From: JAFAMB01 sp963775805
Lineage (GTDB): Bacteria; Verrucomicrobiota; Verrucomicrobiia; Chthoniobacterales; JAFAMB01
DNA: 64,000 nt
NCBI GenBank assembly: GCA_963775805.1
Contig: CAVZKG010000005.1
Span: forward strand, 310,001-374,000
Direction: 5' to 3'
The position numbers and the translations under genes were made by a program. This document shows positions 1 to 9,547 of the stretch, one piece after another; the first letter of the stretch is position 1, and the number at the start of each line of letters is the position of its first letter. Below the pieces are notes generated by a model. The model had not been told where the DNA came from and searched no databases. It saw nothing but the letters and a program-made list of their open reading frames with translations.

Positions 1-315
1 CGCTATGTGCGGCGAGCGCACAGCCGAAAACCAGTCGTTTGCTGCCGGAGAAATAGCGTCGGCCCAATCGCGCATGAAGTAAACGAACAAGGACGAGAGA
101 AGGTTACGCACCACGATCTCGTTGCCAAAGTTTTGGGTCTCCACTTCGCGACGAAGCAGGCGCAGCGTGTCGCTCAGCGGTGAAAATCCGGCTTCCATTC
201 CGACGCGGAGGGTCACGGCCTGTGGTAGCGCCCGAAGGGCGGGAAGCGCCAGGTGCCGGTCCAAATTAAACTGGCCGCAAATCAGCGTAACGGCCTTTGG
301 GTCGGGGTCGACAAC
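1..315 (-). pseudogene. AraC-family regulator fragment (cupin_6 domain), 5'-truncated
   Basis: Read on the minus strand, this stretch encodes about 100 residues matching the AraC-binding-like (cupin_6) domain found in front of AraC-type helix-turn-helix domains. Recognisable blocks are LICGQFNLDRHLALPALRAL, the L-R-x-G-M-E-A-G segment, and a helical end with FVYFMRDWADAI and WFSAVRSPHIA. The DNA-binding half would lie beyond the left window edge. No start codon precedes the homology: at about 315 it runs into a different frame that belongs to the DUF6788-like fragment. I infer that the N-terminal 90 or so residues were lost when that element arrived. Such regulators usually act on neighbouring catabolic genes, but no function can be claimed for this remnant. 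Confidence 0.6.
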
Positions 316-353
316 ACCATTACGCTTAGCTAAAGGCTGTTGCGAAATGGCTG

Positions 354-614
354 TTATTTTTTTGCCTTGGTCGGAATGAGACGCTCCTTATTCAAGGCCG
401 CGAGTTCGCGCAAGCGATCCTGGAGTTGAGACCAAGCCTCGACCCCCTGGCGGACCTGTGCTTCGGCATAGTGGGGAACATAGTAGCCAGTGGTTTTACC
501 ACGTTTTCCGCGGTAACTGATATATAGCCATGAATGAGTTCTCGACGATCCTAACCAAAGCCCTGTCTTTAGCCTTGGAACGCTACTGGGGCGATTACAG
601 CCTGTAATATCCAA
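354..614 (-). pseudogene. DUF6788-like IS-associated protein, C-terminal fragment
   Basis: The C-terminal half of the 86 codons (WLYISYRGKRGKTTGYYVP, then an amphipathic helix ending LRELAALNKERLI) matches DUF6788, a short protein often encoded beside transposase genes. The family normally has a Cys-rich segment (CGKxxCxC) before the HGPYxYLSYR-like block. Here the upstream residues are unrelated and lack cysteine pairs, so only the C-terminal half survives. It abuts the AraC-regulator remnant in another frame, which suggests a collapsed IS insertion. The family function is unknown. Confidence 0.5.
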
Positions 615-672
615 GTCTCAGATTTTTCGAACCGAGTAGCCGTTACTAACGCCAGTATTCCGGAGCATACAT

Positions 673-1508
673 ATGAGCAGTTATTCGCATAAAACAGCAC
701 CTACCCGATTCGTTGAAACCGAGGGCGTTCGATTCGCCTATCGCCGATTCGGCAAAAGCGAAGGCCCCCGCTGCTTTTTCTTCAATACTTCAACGCCAAC
801 ATGGACGATTGGGATCCCTTGGTTACAAATGGTCTTGCCCTCGATCATGATGTTATCCTATTCGACAATGCCGGCGTCGGAAGTTCTGGGGGAGATACGC
901 CGAACACGGTTTTACAAATGGCGCGAGATGTCGTCGCGTTTTGCCGTGCTCTTGGATTGAACGAGGTCGATGCGGTAGGTTTTTCGCTGGGCGGGATGAT
1001 TGTACAACAACTAGCCCACGATCATCCAGAAATGCTTCGCCGTATCATTCTGTTAGGAACAGGCCCACGCGGCGGTGAAGGAATGACGTTTACTGAATTA
1101 TCGGCCGAGGAAAAAGCGGATCCAGTCAGGTTCTTATTAGATGCGTTTTTTGCTCCCACCGACACTAGCCAAGCAGCCGGGAAAGCCTTCTTAGAAAGGT
1201 TGCAGTGGCGCCGGGATGACCGCGATCGGTCGGTCTCAAAGAAGTCGGCGGAGGGGCAACTAAATGCCATTAGAGAATGGGGAACAATACCGTCGAGCAA
1301 CCGATATACGATGTTGGAAAAAATAGAACATAAGACGCTGATTATTCACGGCAATAAGGACGTCGTGGTCCAACCAATCAACGCGTTGATACTACCGGAA
1401 CGACTGCCAGACGCTCAGCTAGTCGTGTATCCCGATTCCAGCCATGGCGCTCAATACCAACACGCAAGCCTATTCCTCAAGCAAGCAAATCTATTTTTTA
1501 ATGTCTAG
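673..1508 (+). pseudogene. Alpha/beta hydrolase, frameshifted in a C-run
   Basis: Two frames together make one alpha/beta-fold hydrolase of about 278 residues. The first frame (from the ATG at 673) gives the N-terminus with RFAYRRFGKSEG. The second gives NANMDDWDPLVTNGLA and the rest. The switch falls at the C-run near 766-770: one extra C would read GPPLLFLQYFNANMDDW, the expected family sequence. The nucleophile elbow GFSLGG, the acid in HGNKDVVV and the histidine in SSHGAQYQH are present, so the triad is complete apart from the frameshift. The substrate cannot be assigned; haloperoxidase/esterase-like relatives are most similar in layout. It lies 23 bp upstream of a dehydrogenase in the same orientation. 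Either a real null or a base-calling error is possible. Confidence 0.75.
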
Positions 1509-1531
1509 ATCGGCTGGATGCGGAGGCCGCT

Positions 1532-2517
1532 ATGTCTAACAAGCAGGAACCCTTTAGAATAGCCGTCCTGGACGACTACCAGAACATCGCTCTTTCGCTC
1601 GCGGACTGGTCGGTCCTAGATGCGCGGGCGACCGTCACCGTATTTAACGAGCATCTCGCAGACTCCGACGCCGTTGTCGAGCGCCTGCAGCCATTCGACA
1701 TCGTCTGCGTGATGCGGGAGCGCACGCCGATGATGCGTACTATCATCGAGCGCTTGCCCAAGCTTCGTATGATCTCCTCGACCGGGACGCAGAATGCCTC
1801 GATCGATCTCAAAGCTGCAGAAGAGCGGGGTGTGCAGGTCGTTTATACAGGCTACACCTCGGCGCCGACAATCGAACTGACTTGGGCGCTTATCCTGGGC
1901 AGTGCCCGCAATCTCGTTGCCGAGAACGCCTCGCTGCGCAGCGGCGGTTGGCAGCGGTTCATAGGGGACGACATGGCCGGGCGAACGTTGGGCGTTCTCG
2001 GTCTCGGGAATGTCGGCGGCCCCGTCGCGCAAATCGGCAAATGGGGTTCGAGGTCGCGGCGATTGGCCGTGGCGCCGATAAAGCGGAACTGGCGAAGAAA
2101 CTCGGCGCCCACCACTACATCGACAGCGCCGCTACCGACTCCGCCGAGGCTCTGCAAGCGCTCGGCGGCGCCAAGGTCATTCTGACAACGGCTTCGGGCG
2201 GCAAGATGGTCACCGAGACCTTCAAGGGCCTGCGTCCTGGCGGTGTCTCGATCGTCCTCGGCGTCGGGCCGGAGCCGAACGAGGTCTCGAGCATGGATCT
2301 CATATTCGGGAGCCGGAAGCTTGAAGGTGCCCTGACGGGGTCCCCCGCGATTGGTGACGCAACGCTCCGGTTCAGTGCGCTGAGCGGCGTGTCCGCCATG
2401 ATCGAGACGGTCCCGCTTGAGGGAGCGGCGGATGCCTACGCGAAGATGATGGCTGGGAAGGCGCGCTTTCGCATTGTTCTGACCATGGACCGAAAAACGT
2501 CTGACTCAGCCGAATAG
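1532..2517 (+). pseudogene. Chimeric dehydrogenase: 2-hydroxyacid dehydrogenase front, MDR alcohol dehydrogenase back
   Basis: Codons from 1532 encode the substrate domain of a D-2-hydroxyacid dehydrogenase (AVLDDYQNIAL, VMRERTPM, ISSTGTQNASIDL) up to the nucleotide-binding loop LGVLGLGNVGGPVAQIGK near 2040. In the next frame the sequence continues as the second half of a zinc-type MDR alcohol dehydrogenase: MGFEVAAIGRG, AKKLGAHHYIDS, ILTTASGG, LRPGGVSIVLGV, and the C-terminal catalytic segment to 2517. The join falls at the same structural place in both Rossmann folds. One extra A in the AAA run at about 2039-2041 would fuse the halves in frame into about 328 residues, a normal dehydrogenase length. 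As written it is frameshifted. It follows the hydrolase by 23 bp and may have been co-transcribed with it. Confidence 0.65.
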
Positions 2518-2540
2518 GGGTCACTACACCAAACCACCAA

Positions 2541-2583
2541 TATTCCGTTATCGGAATACACAATATTCCGAGTTCCGGAATAT
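2541..2583. promoter_or_regulatory. Two adjacent palindromes (TATTCCG-type), operator-like
   Basis: Two near-identical palindromes lie back to back: TATTCCG-TTAT-CGGAATA at 2541-2558, and ATATTCCG-AGTTC-CGGAATAT at 2563-2583. The half-site TATTCCG occurs four times in 43 bp, with dyad centres about 23 bp apart, roughly two helical turns. This is the layout of a dimeric repressor operator. No intact regulator or downstream gene remains next to it, so the cognate factor is unknown. The location after the dehydrogenase stop at 2517 could also fit the control region of a lost neighbour. Confidence 0.45.
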
Positions 2584-2686
2584 CGTGTAATTTTATACGC
2601 TAAGGAGCCATCTCACGGTACCTCGGCGTAGATACGTGGCCAAGGCAGGGCCGACGCGATATTGCCGTACGCGCGTTGGCCAAGTT

Positions 2687-3000
2687 CTAACTTTTTTGAG
2701 GGCTTGCTTCATTCTCCGCGTTTGAATCGCTATTCAGTATCAGCTTGAGATCCGTGATGTCTTTTCCATCGGCCTTGAGACACGTTGTCCGGTGGGCGCA
2801 AAACCCACCATAGAAATCCAGCACCTTCGGACCTGTGATGACGACTGTGCCGAGCGGGCGCCGGTGTAAACCAAAAGTTCCTTAAATCCGGTGTGGCGGG
2901 CATTGTCGCAAATCTGACGAATGGCAGCACTGGCGAAGCCTTTGCGACGAAATCGGGGCCGAATAGGGCGGCCTCCAGAGCAAGAGTGCCGTCTGCGGCT
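2687..3000 (-). pseudogene. GNAT acetyltransferase-like remnant, frameshifted
   Basis: On the minus strand the segment RPRFRRKGFASAAIRQICDN followed by GFKELLVYTGAR resembles the acetyl-CoA binding loop and following helix of GNAT enzymes (R-x-x-G-x-A). The frame then shifts by one base near 2868, after which the alternate frame reads VVITGPKVLDFYGGFCAHR and TTCLKADGKDITDLKLIL to a stop at 2687. The C-terminal piece is not recognised. No credible N-terminal half exists upstream because the sequence beyond about 3000 is low-complexity arginine-rich translation. I read it as a truncated, frameshifted remnant. Confidence 0.4.
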
Positions 3001-3110
3001 TAAACGGCCTACGCCCAACGCTTCGCGTCGGTGCCCTCCATTTAAATCCTCGACCGCGTTCCGCGCTCTTGCTCCTACGGCCCCTTTCCGTGGGTCGCTT
3101 TGCTTCGCTT

Positions 3111-3159
3111 CGCTTTCGGCCAAAAAATATGGCACACCATATTTTTCAGTCCGAAAGCG
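3111..3159. repeat. Long nested inverted repeat (49 bp)
   Basis: An outer arm CGCTTTCGG (3111-3119) pairs with CCGAAAGCG (3151-3159). An inner arm AAAAATATGG (3123-3132) pairs perfectly with CCATATTTTT (3137-3146) across a 4-base loop. Upstream the strand repeats CGCTT several times (about 3096-3115). The structure sits between the GNAT remnant and the DUF499 fragment, near where coding homology stops on both sides, so it may be a mobile-element end, a terminator or a recombination scar. Confidence 0.5.
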
Positions 3160-3222
3160 AACTTCAAAATATTCTCGAAGCTGCTCCTTCGTCGCCGCTC
3201 GCCTCTCAGGTAGCGAAGCCCT

Positions 3223-3943
3223 AGCTGATCGTGCCAGCAAGAAGCTCAAAAACGATGAATTGCTTGTGGCCAGCTTCGCCGCTTCGCGCCTCCGCATGGA
3301 TATGGACCGCGTGCCCTTATGGCGGGGGGACCACGTTGCGATTCGACAGCTTGTCGAGGACTTCGGCCGCTATCTTTATCTGTCGCGTTTACAGACCACC
3401 AGCGTTCTGCTGAATGCTATTCGCGCTGGCCTTGCGCTGTTGACCTGGGAGCACGATGCCTTCGCTTATGCTGAAAACTACGACGAGTCTGCAGGTCGTT
3501 ATCGCGGTCTTCGTTTCGGCGCGCTGGTAAATGTCACCGAGGACGACACTGGCCTGCTCGTGCGGCCGGAGGTCGCCCGGCGTCAGATCGACCAAGAGAC
3601 CAAGCCACCTGCCCTAGTGGGCCTGGATACCGGCGGCACAATATCCCCGGTACCTGAGCCCACGAAACCGACTGGTCATCCGCCCGGATCGATTCCACCG
3701 CCCAAACCCAGGCGATATCACGGCACGGTGACCCTTGACTCTGCGCGTGTCGGACGGGACGCCGGTAGGATCGCGGACGAGGTTGTTACGCATCTCGTAG
3801 GGCTCGTCGGATCATCGGTGCGCGTCATTCTGGAAATCGAAGCGGAGATCCCAGGAGGCACTCCTGACAACGTCGTGCGGACGGTCGCGGAGAACAGCCG
3901 AACACTGAAGTTCACGAGCAATAGCGGCTTCGAAACGGAGTAG
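3223..3943 (+). pseudogene. C-terminal fragment of DUF499 AAA+ ATPase (BREX-type)
   Basis: From about 3237 the reading frame matches the C-terminal third of DUF499 ATPases: KKLKNDELLVASFA, RVPLWRGDHVAIRQLVEDFG, ALLTWEHDAFAYAE, YRGLRFGA, LLVRPEVARRQID, a proline-rich linker, and a terminal module with RRYHGTVTLD, RVGRDAGRIADEVVTHL and SRTLKFTS. The frame stays open upstream to 2921, but that part is arginine/serine-rich and shows no family resemblance. The Walker-bearing N-terminal 600 or so residues are therefore gone. DUF499 ATPases are known from BREX-type defence loci, where they accompany a DUF1156-type methyltransferase. Neither partner is in this window, so this is a relic of a second defence locus beside the Hachiman-like one. 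Confidence 0.65.
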
Positions 3944-4557
3944 ATATAGAGTAGCTACGTCAATGTGTAGCAACACCAACGGCTCGCACCGACATGCCTC
4001 TCGAAATCGAAAGCACTCCGCCAGATCCCTCCAGCTTGGATCAGCTTACCGTTAAACCGGGCATCCGCCGCCCGAAATGAGCCGTCACGACTTGATTGTC
4101 GTCGCTCATAAGCTCGACTCGCCGGCCTCGGGGGGGCTGGGCAGTGGGCCTGAGGCGCTCGACTGGATCGCCAAAACTTATCGAAGAGAGCTCTTGGAGT
4201 GGATACTCAGCCAACGCCACCGATCCATTCGATACGCCAAGCCAAGTCCTCGTCAGGGAACTCATCTATTGCATAAACAGCCTTCCAAATCCGCAAAACC
4301 TAACCGACCGACTTTCGCCGTTCGGAAATAATGTGCTACCGTTCGCACTCGATTTGCGCGGAGCAGCCCATATTCCCAAATAATTCGCGATATTAAGCGC
4401 GGTTCCCGGGCAAAGCCTTCCGACACACCCAAATGAAAGCGCGTCGCAAAAAAAGCGATCTGACGGACCGCAGTGAGTATCCGATCTTGCCAAGGGGGTG
4501 TTTTCCGGAGGTTTTCAAATGCAGGGGTAAGCACGAGCCACCGAGGGATAAGTTCAT
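3944..4557. other. Intergenic stretch without supported gene
   Basis: Short overlapping open frames occur on both strands, but none shows a recognisable domain, a convincing ribosome binding site or consistent codon use. The stretch separates the DUF499 fragment from the HamA-like gene and probably contains degraded coding sequence. The stretch before 4558 contains GGGATAAG, a weak ribosome-binding signal for the next gene. Confidence 0.4.
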
Positions 4558-5468
4558 ATGATCCGCTTTCGGCGTCTCACGCCTGCACTTTTGAATGCTT
4601 GGCTTGTCGATCAGCGCCTAGTGAGCACGCACGCCCGTTACCGACTGAGAGTCTGGCGCGAGAACCGAGCTGCACTGGCCGCGATCAGAGATGAAATGGT
4701 CGCCTATCTCGACGAGGCGTTCGAGGACGCTCGAATGCGAATTCGGCGTGGCTTTGAAGACGACCTTTCCCCATTTAGCGATCCGGCACATGATCCAGCC
4801 GCGAATTATCCCGCACTTCTTCATCGCGTGACGCTGCAGGGCTATCTCGGGGAAACGCTCGCAATCTTAGCAGTCGAACACTGGGGCGCGCACGGCCATC
4901 AGGATTGGATCGTACCAGCTTTTTGTTCCGGCTGCACGATCAGGAATTTCAGCATCTTGAGGCGATCAATGAGCGATTACGGACCGGCGAGACCTACGAT
5001 TCTGATCGCATCGCCGAGCAACGGCCTGGACGCACCGGCGACGACGGTTTAGCCTTTCGGCTCAATGGCCAGAACGACATCAGCGACGTTCTCGCCCTAG
5101 AAGCGAAGTGCCTAGCCACGAATAACAATGCCAAAATCCAAGAAGCGCATGAGAAGCTTGCCGCGGGGCGCTTGCTACCTTCTGGCGTCCGTGAACTCAT
5201 CAATCTGCTCGAAGAATACGACACAGGCGAAGCCCAAAGATGGCAGGAAGCCTTGCTCAAGCTTTGGCGAGGTGGGTTTCGGACTGCAACCCGTCACGAC
5301 GGTGTTGGTTATACATGCGGCCGGGTCCCCGCACAGGCGGAGCGCGTTGCTTGGATGGCCGTAAACGCTCCGCATGCTGCTTACACTGCGACCCGAAGAC
5401 TCGAAGCCATGGAATTCCAATTCGAGGACCTGAACACCATCGTTAACACATTGTATCGGGGAAACTGA
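4558..5468 (+). pseudogene. HamA/AbpA-like PD-(D/E)XK nuclease subunit, frameshifted
   Basis: Two frames combine into one protein of about 303 residues. The first runs from ATG 4558 to HQDWIVPAF; the second resumes with LFRLHDQEFQHLEAI and ends at 5468. The switch lies in the T-run at 4918-4922: one extra T restores the frame. Key blocks are GYLGETLAILAVEHWG, then GDDGLAFRLNGQNDI, then DVLALEAKC. The order G-E, D-D-G, E-x-K is the arrangement of the PD-(D/E)XK-like nuclease site in HamA (DUF1837), the nuclease subunit of Hachiman and of the related AbpAB system. The gene is followed after 1 bp by an SF2 helicase, matching the two-gene layout of those antiphage systems. Family assignment rests on motifs and context, not on an alignment search. 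Confidence 0.6.
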
Positions 5469-6291
5469 TATGCCGAACCCAGCGACTGTCGAGATTGCAC
5501 GGGACGTACGGCGTAGTTTGGCCGGCAGTGCGCTCACTGAAAGACAAGCCAAACTTTACAGTCAGCGACTGCGTCGCGACATGGGTAGCGAAGGCTTGCC
5601 AAGCTTTGTGCCCGGCGATGTCGACGTTTATCTCGACGAGGGATGCTTTTGCTTCAGTGCGGCATCTTTGAGCGGAGCGCGGACCCTGATGGCGAATGGC
5701 GCGCGGGAATCAAACGAGCTGCGGAAATCCTCGAATGGCTTTCGCAATCGAGCCTGAAGCCTCCTGATGCGCCGCTGCATCTTCTCGCCGCAGCCGCTTA
5801 TCAACTGGCTGATTATCCTGCGATGGCGCTCGGCCATCTCCGTCGCGTGCCAGAAGATCAGCCCTTTTCGGTTCTGATACGTGAATTCCTGCGCGGGTAC
5901 TTCCCAGCGACACTTGAAGCGATACGGCGCTTTTGGGAAGAGCGCCGCGCACTTGAAATTGCAGATCGTATCGATCCATCGGATGTGACGACGCACACCT
6001 TTCAACACGTCGTCATGTGCATCGGAACTGTATGCTCGTATTTGCGGACCGGTAACGATGCAATGATCGAGCGAGCGCTGACCAAACTGGAGAATCTCGC
6101 GGGAAGCCTGCTCCGTAGTCGCGATCCTTATTCTTATTTACTTGCCCAGCTCACAGCGGCGAGCGGTCGCCGATTTGTTGAGACCTGTCTTTGGCCACAC
6201 ATCGGGCGGCTTCGCCAAACGTCCAGCGAAGCCGCGAGCGCAGCACTAGTTCAATTCGCAAGGTCGGCCTTTGCCAACCGCCGAGCACTAG

Positions 6292-7904
6292 CCCCAATAA
6301 ATCACAAGTCTGAAGTATAACTCTCTAATAAAGTGTTGCGACTTGTGTGAGTCTCTTTCCGAGCCTTCGGATGGGTTTTTTCGAGTCGGCGGCGGATTTT
6401 ACCATCGGCGGGGCACTGGATCGGCGCTTTAGCTCCTCTTCAAGTCAGAGCTCGGCCAAAGAGCCACCGGGAGGCGCTCTTGCCCGCATCTAATTGGGCT
6501 TTATCGAGCTTTCTATGTCGCTGATGGCAAGGCACGCAGACGTCGGTGAACTAATTCGAAGAACGCCTTGAGCGGATAGGCCGAACAGAGTTCGATGTGG
6601 ATTCGCCTCACGCTCTGGGTCAATCGGGCTGCAATCTTAAAGATTAAAGAGACGCAATCGGATCTGGCCAATCGATGCAGACTCAAGTTGGGTCCCTTTT
6701 AAAACTTCGGCCTTCAGAGTGTGCATGATCAGATGGGCAAAAGCCGAGAACCATAGCCGCAGTTGGTTGGAGGCCATCCAATGGGTGCTGGTGCGATCGG
6801 CAAACAAATCCAGTTGCTGCTCTTTGATGCGGTTTTCCATATCCCCACGCGCACAGTAAAACTTCTCGTAGAGTGCGCCGGCTTCAAAGCGAGCTGCCTG
6901 GGTTGCATCACCCCAACCATCCTTGGGCAAGTTAGTGACGATAAAGCGCGGGTTATCGCCTTTGGGTAAAATCTCGGCTTTACCAATGACCCGGCGTGCC
7001 TTAGTCCAAGTCGAGAGAGTCGAGTATTCAAACTCGGTAAAACTGCGGCAGGGACGTTCTACTTTTCGCTCTTCAATCTGGCGCTTTAGGTTCTCAAAAG
7101 TTGATTCCAGCTGCTCTGCGAGCAGATCATTACGTCCCAAACCTATGCAGTAAAACACCTCATTGGCCTCGCACCAGCTCATGATTGGCTCCCGGGCAAA
7201 TCCGCTATCGGCACGTACGACGATGCGAACCTTCTGGCCAAAACGCTTACGAATCCCTGACACGATCTTCTGGAGTGCCTCGACCGTGCCCTGGCTAGCG
7301 TCACGTTTGCAATCGCGCAACTTGGCAAAGAGCGGAATGTTAGCGCAAAAGCAGTAAAGCGGCAGGTAGCAGTAGTGCCGATAATAGCCGTTAAAATAGG
7401 CCCCTTGCTGATTGCCGTGAAGTGGATCGTCGGTCGCGTCAAAATCCAAAACGATCTCGGAGCTTTTGCGTGGAATGGCTTTGACTCCACGCTTGATTAG
7501 CAACGCTTCGATCAACTCGGACTGCGTCTGGATTTTGCAGTACATGATCATTGAGATCTTCATAGCCCAAAACCAAGCCATCAATGCGCTGACTCACCAG
7601 TTCCTGGACCTGGTGCTCGATAAAGCGCTGATCGCGGTAGTCAATGAAACAGTCCGAAAAATCTCGTAACAATGCGCTGTGGCGTTCCAGTTCGCGCAGA
7701 ATGACAGCGCCCCCATCACTGGAAAGCAAGCCTCCCTGGAAATCGACCTCTATTTTTCGACTACCTAAATCTTGAAAAAGATATTGTTGCTCACTACAGT
7801 CTGTCATTGAAGCGGCGTCCTTTTTGTTAAGTTTAACTTGTTTGCTACCAAGAACTTACAAAAAATAAACGCCGCTTTACAGCTTTTAGTGTGAGATTTC
7901 CGGG
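6292..7904 (-). mobile_element. IS1380-family insertion sequence, degenerate
   Basis: The element is 1613 bp and is flanked by the 4-bp direct repeat CTAG (6288-6291 and 7905-7908), the target duplication size of IS1380 elements. Its ends are imperfect inverted repeats: left CCCCAATAAATCACA and right (complement) CCCGGAAATCTCACA, identical at 10 of 15 positions including the terminal CCC and an inner TCACA. The single transposase gene runs on the minus strand. The element lies inside the helicase gene, and removing it restores the helicase frame exactly. Because the transposase itself carries an internal deletion and a small insertion, the copy is immobile and the insertion is not recent. Confidence 0.8.
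6513..7807 (-). pseudogene. IS1380-family DDE transposase, broken
   Basis: The N-terminus (from ATG 7807) reads KIEVDFQGGLLSSDGGAVIL and RIDGLVLGYEDLNDH, typical of IS1380. About 60-75 residues expected after LNDH are missing, and the frame changes near 7525. The next frame supplies IVLDFDATDDPLHGNQQGAY (first catalytic Asp), RIVVRADSGFAREPIMSWCE (second Asp) and RGDMENRIKEQQLDLFADRT (catalytic Glu). A short CTTTAAT-type duplication near 6640 stops this frame; beyond it the original C-terminus is readable as AARLTQSVRRIHIELCSAYP and ends at the TAG at 6513-6515. All catalytic residues remain, but the enzyme cannot be made as one chain. Confidence 0.8.
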
Positions 7905-9547
7905 CTAGTGTGGCCGGCTCAAGCTGCCGGGATCGAGCGGCTCCGTGACAACACATCATTCGTACTCTGTACGCCAACCGGGTCGGGGAAGACGGCCGTG
8001 GCGACGCTTGCGGCAGTTCAGGGCCTATTTGCAGATCCACCGAATAATACTTTCGGTTTTGCGGGGTTAGCTCAGGGGAATTTGGTCCTTTACCTTGTTC
8101 CTTCACGGGCGCTAGCTGCAGAGGTCGAAGAGCGACTTGCACGGGACCTGAAGGGAATCGCCGCTGACCCTGTTATTGTGACGGGGCTCTATGGCGGCGT
8201 CGATTGGGGTCCAACCGATGCGTGGATTCAAACCGATCGTGCGACTATCGTTATCTGCACATTCGAGAAGGCCGACGCACTACTGCGCTATCTTGGTGTT
8301 CTCTTTCTTGACCGGGTGCGGCTCGTCATCGTCGACGAAGCCCACATGGTCGAGCAGGACGAAGCCCGTTTGAGCGGGCTAGAGGACGGTTCGTCGCGCG
8401 CCTTCCGACTGGAGCTCTTGGGCACTAGGATACTCCGCGCTCGTGATACCTACGAATTTCGCATCTTGGCGCTTTCCGCAGTGGCAGCGCACGCGGCACC
8501 TGCACTGGCGCGATGGATTGATGGAAATCCAGATGGGTCTCCAACAACATCGTCTTATCGTAGCACTAGGCAAATGCTCGGGTGTCTCGAAGTCACCTCT
8601 ACCGGCCAGTACACCATTCGTTATGCCTTCATGGACGGCCGCTCGCTAAAGTTCGACGACGAGCGGCGTGCAGATACGCCCTACGTACGAAGTCCGTTCC
8701 CTTCGCTTCCGGGTGGCATAGACGCCACCGCAGGACCGGAGGTACGCATGAGAGCGCCAACGCTGTGGGCGCATTGCAACTCGCAGCCGAGCGTCCGGAT
8801 GGTTTCTAAGCCTTCAGTTTTAATTTCTCTCACGCAAAATCCCGAAGCGTTCGCTACGACATGCGCGGACGTGATGGATCACTGGGCCGAGAATGAGCTG
8901 CCAAACTATCGCGCAGTCGATGAGACAGACGAAATTTTGGTACGCTGTTTAGCTAGCGCTGCTGACTACTTCAGCACAGAGTCTATAGAATACAAATTGC
9001 TGAACCATGGCATCGCTGTCCATCACGGCAAAATGCCTGGCCTCCTAGCAAGACGCCTGAAGACTGTAATCGACCGAGGTTATGTGCGGGTCATTATCGC
9101 GACCTCCACACTTTCGGAAGGGGTCAACCTTCCGGTCAACTTTCTGCTAATTCCAAGCGTTTGCCGAGGAACTAAGGTTCTCAGCTTGCAGGAATTTACG
9201 AACCTCATCGGTCGGGCGGGTCGGCCTGGTGTTGCGACCGAAGGTAGCGCCCTTGTTGTGCTTCCCGAGCGAACGACGACCCGTGACCCACGTGGCCGCC
9301 CTCTACTGACACCAAGCAGGCAGTGGGACGGGTATGAAGAGCTCGTTAAAAACATACAGGATACTGTGTCAGCGGCCGGAGAAGGCGCGTCAGAAGATCG
9401 AGCTACGAGCCCGCTAGGCCGTCTGATTGGTGCGCTGGAAACGGCCTGGACCGAACTGACCGGCGGGGGCGCTTGGTTCGATGAAAGAAAAGTTGTGTAC
9501 GGCGCGTTGATCATTCAAGTCCAGCTACAAGAATGCGAGGATAGACC

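Noticed and set aside
2921..3222. Extended N-terminus of the DUF499 open frame
   Set aside because: The first 100 codons are Arg/Ser/Pro-rich without homology and overlap the GNAT remnant on the other strand, so homology is accepted only from about 3237.
4041..4534. Short open frames in the gap before the HamA-like gene
   Set aside because: They overlap each other on both strands, lack domains and ribosome binding sites, and look like decayed sequence.
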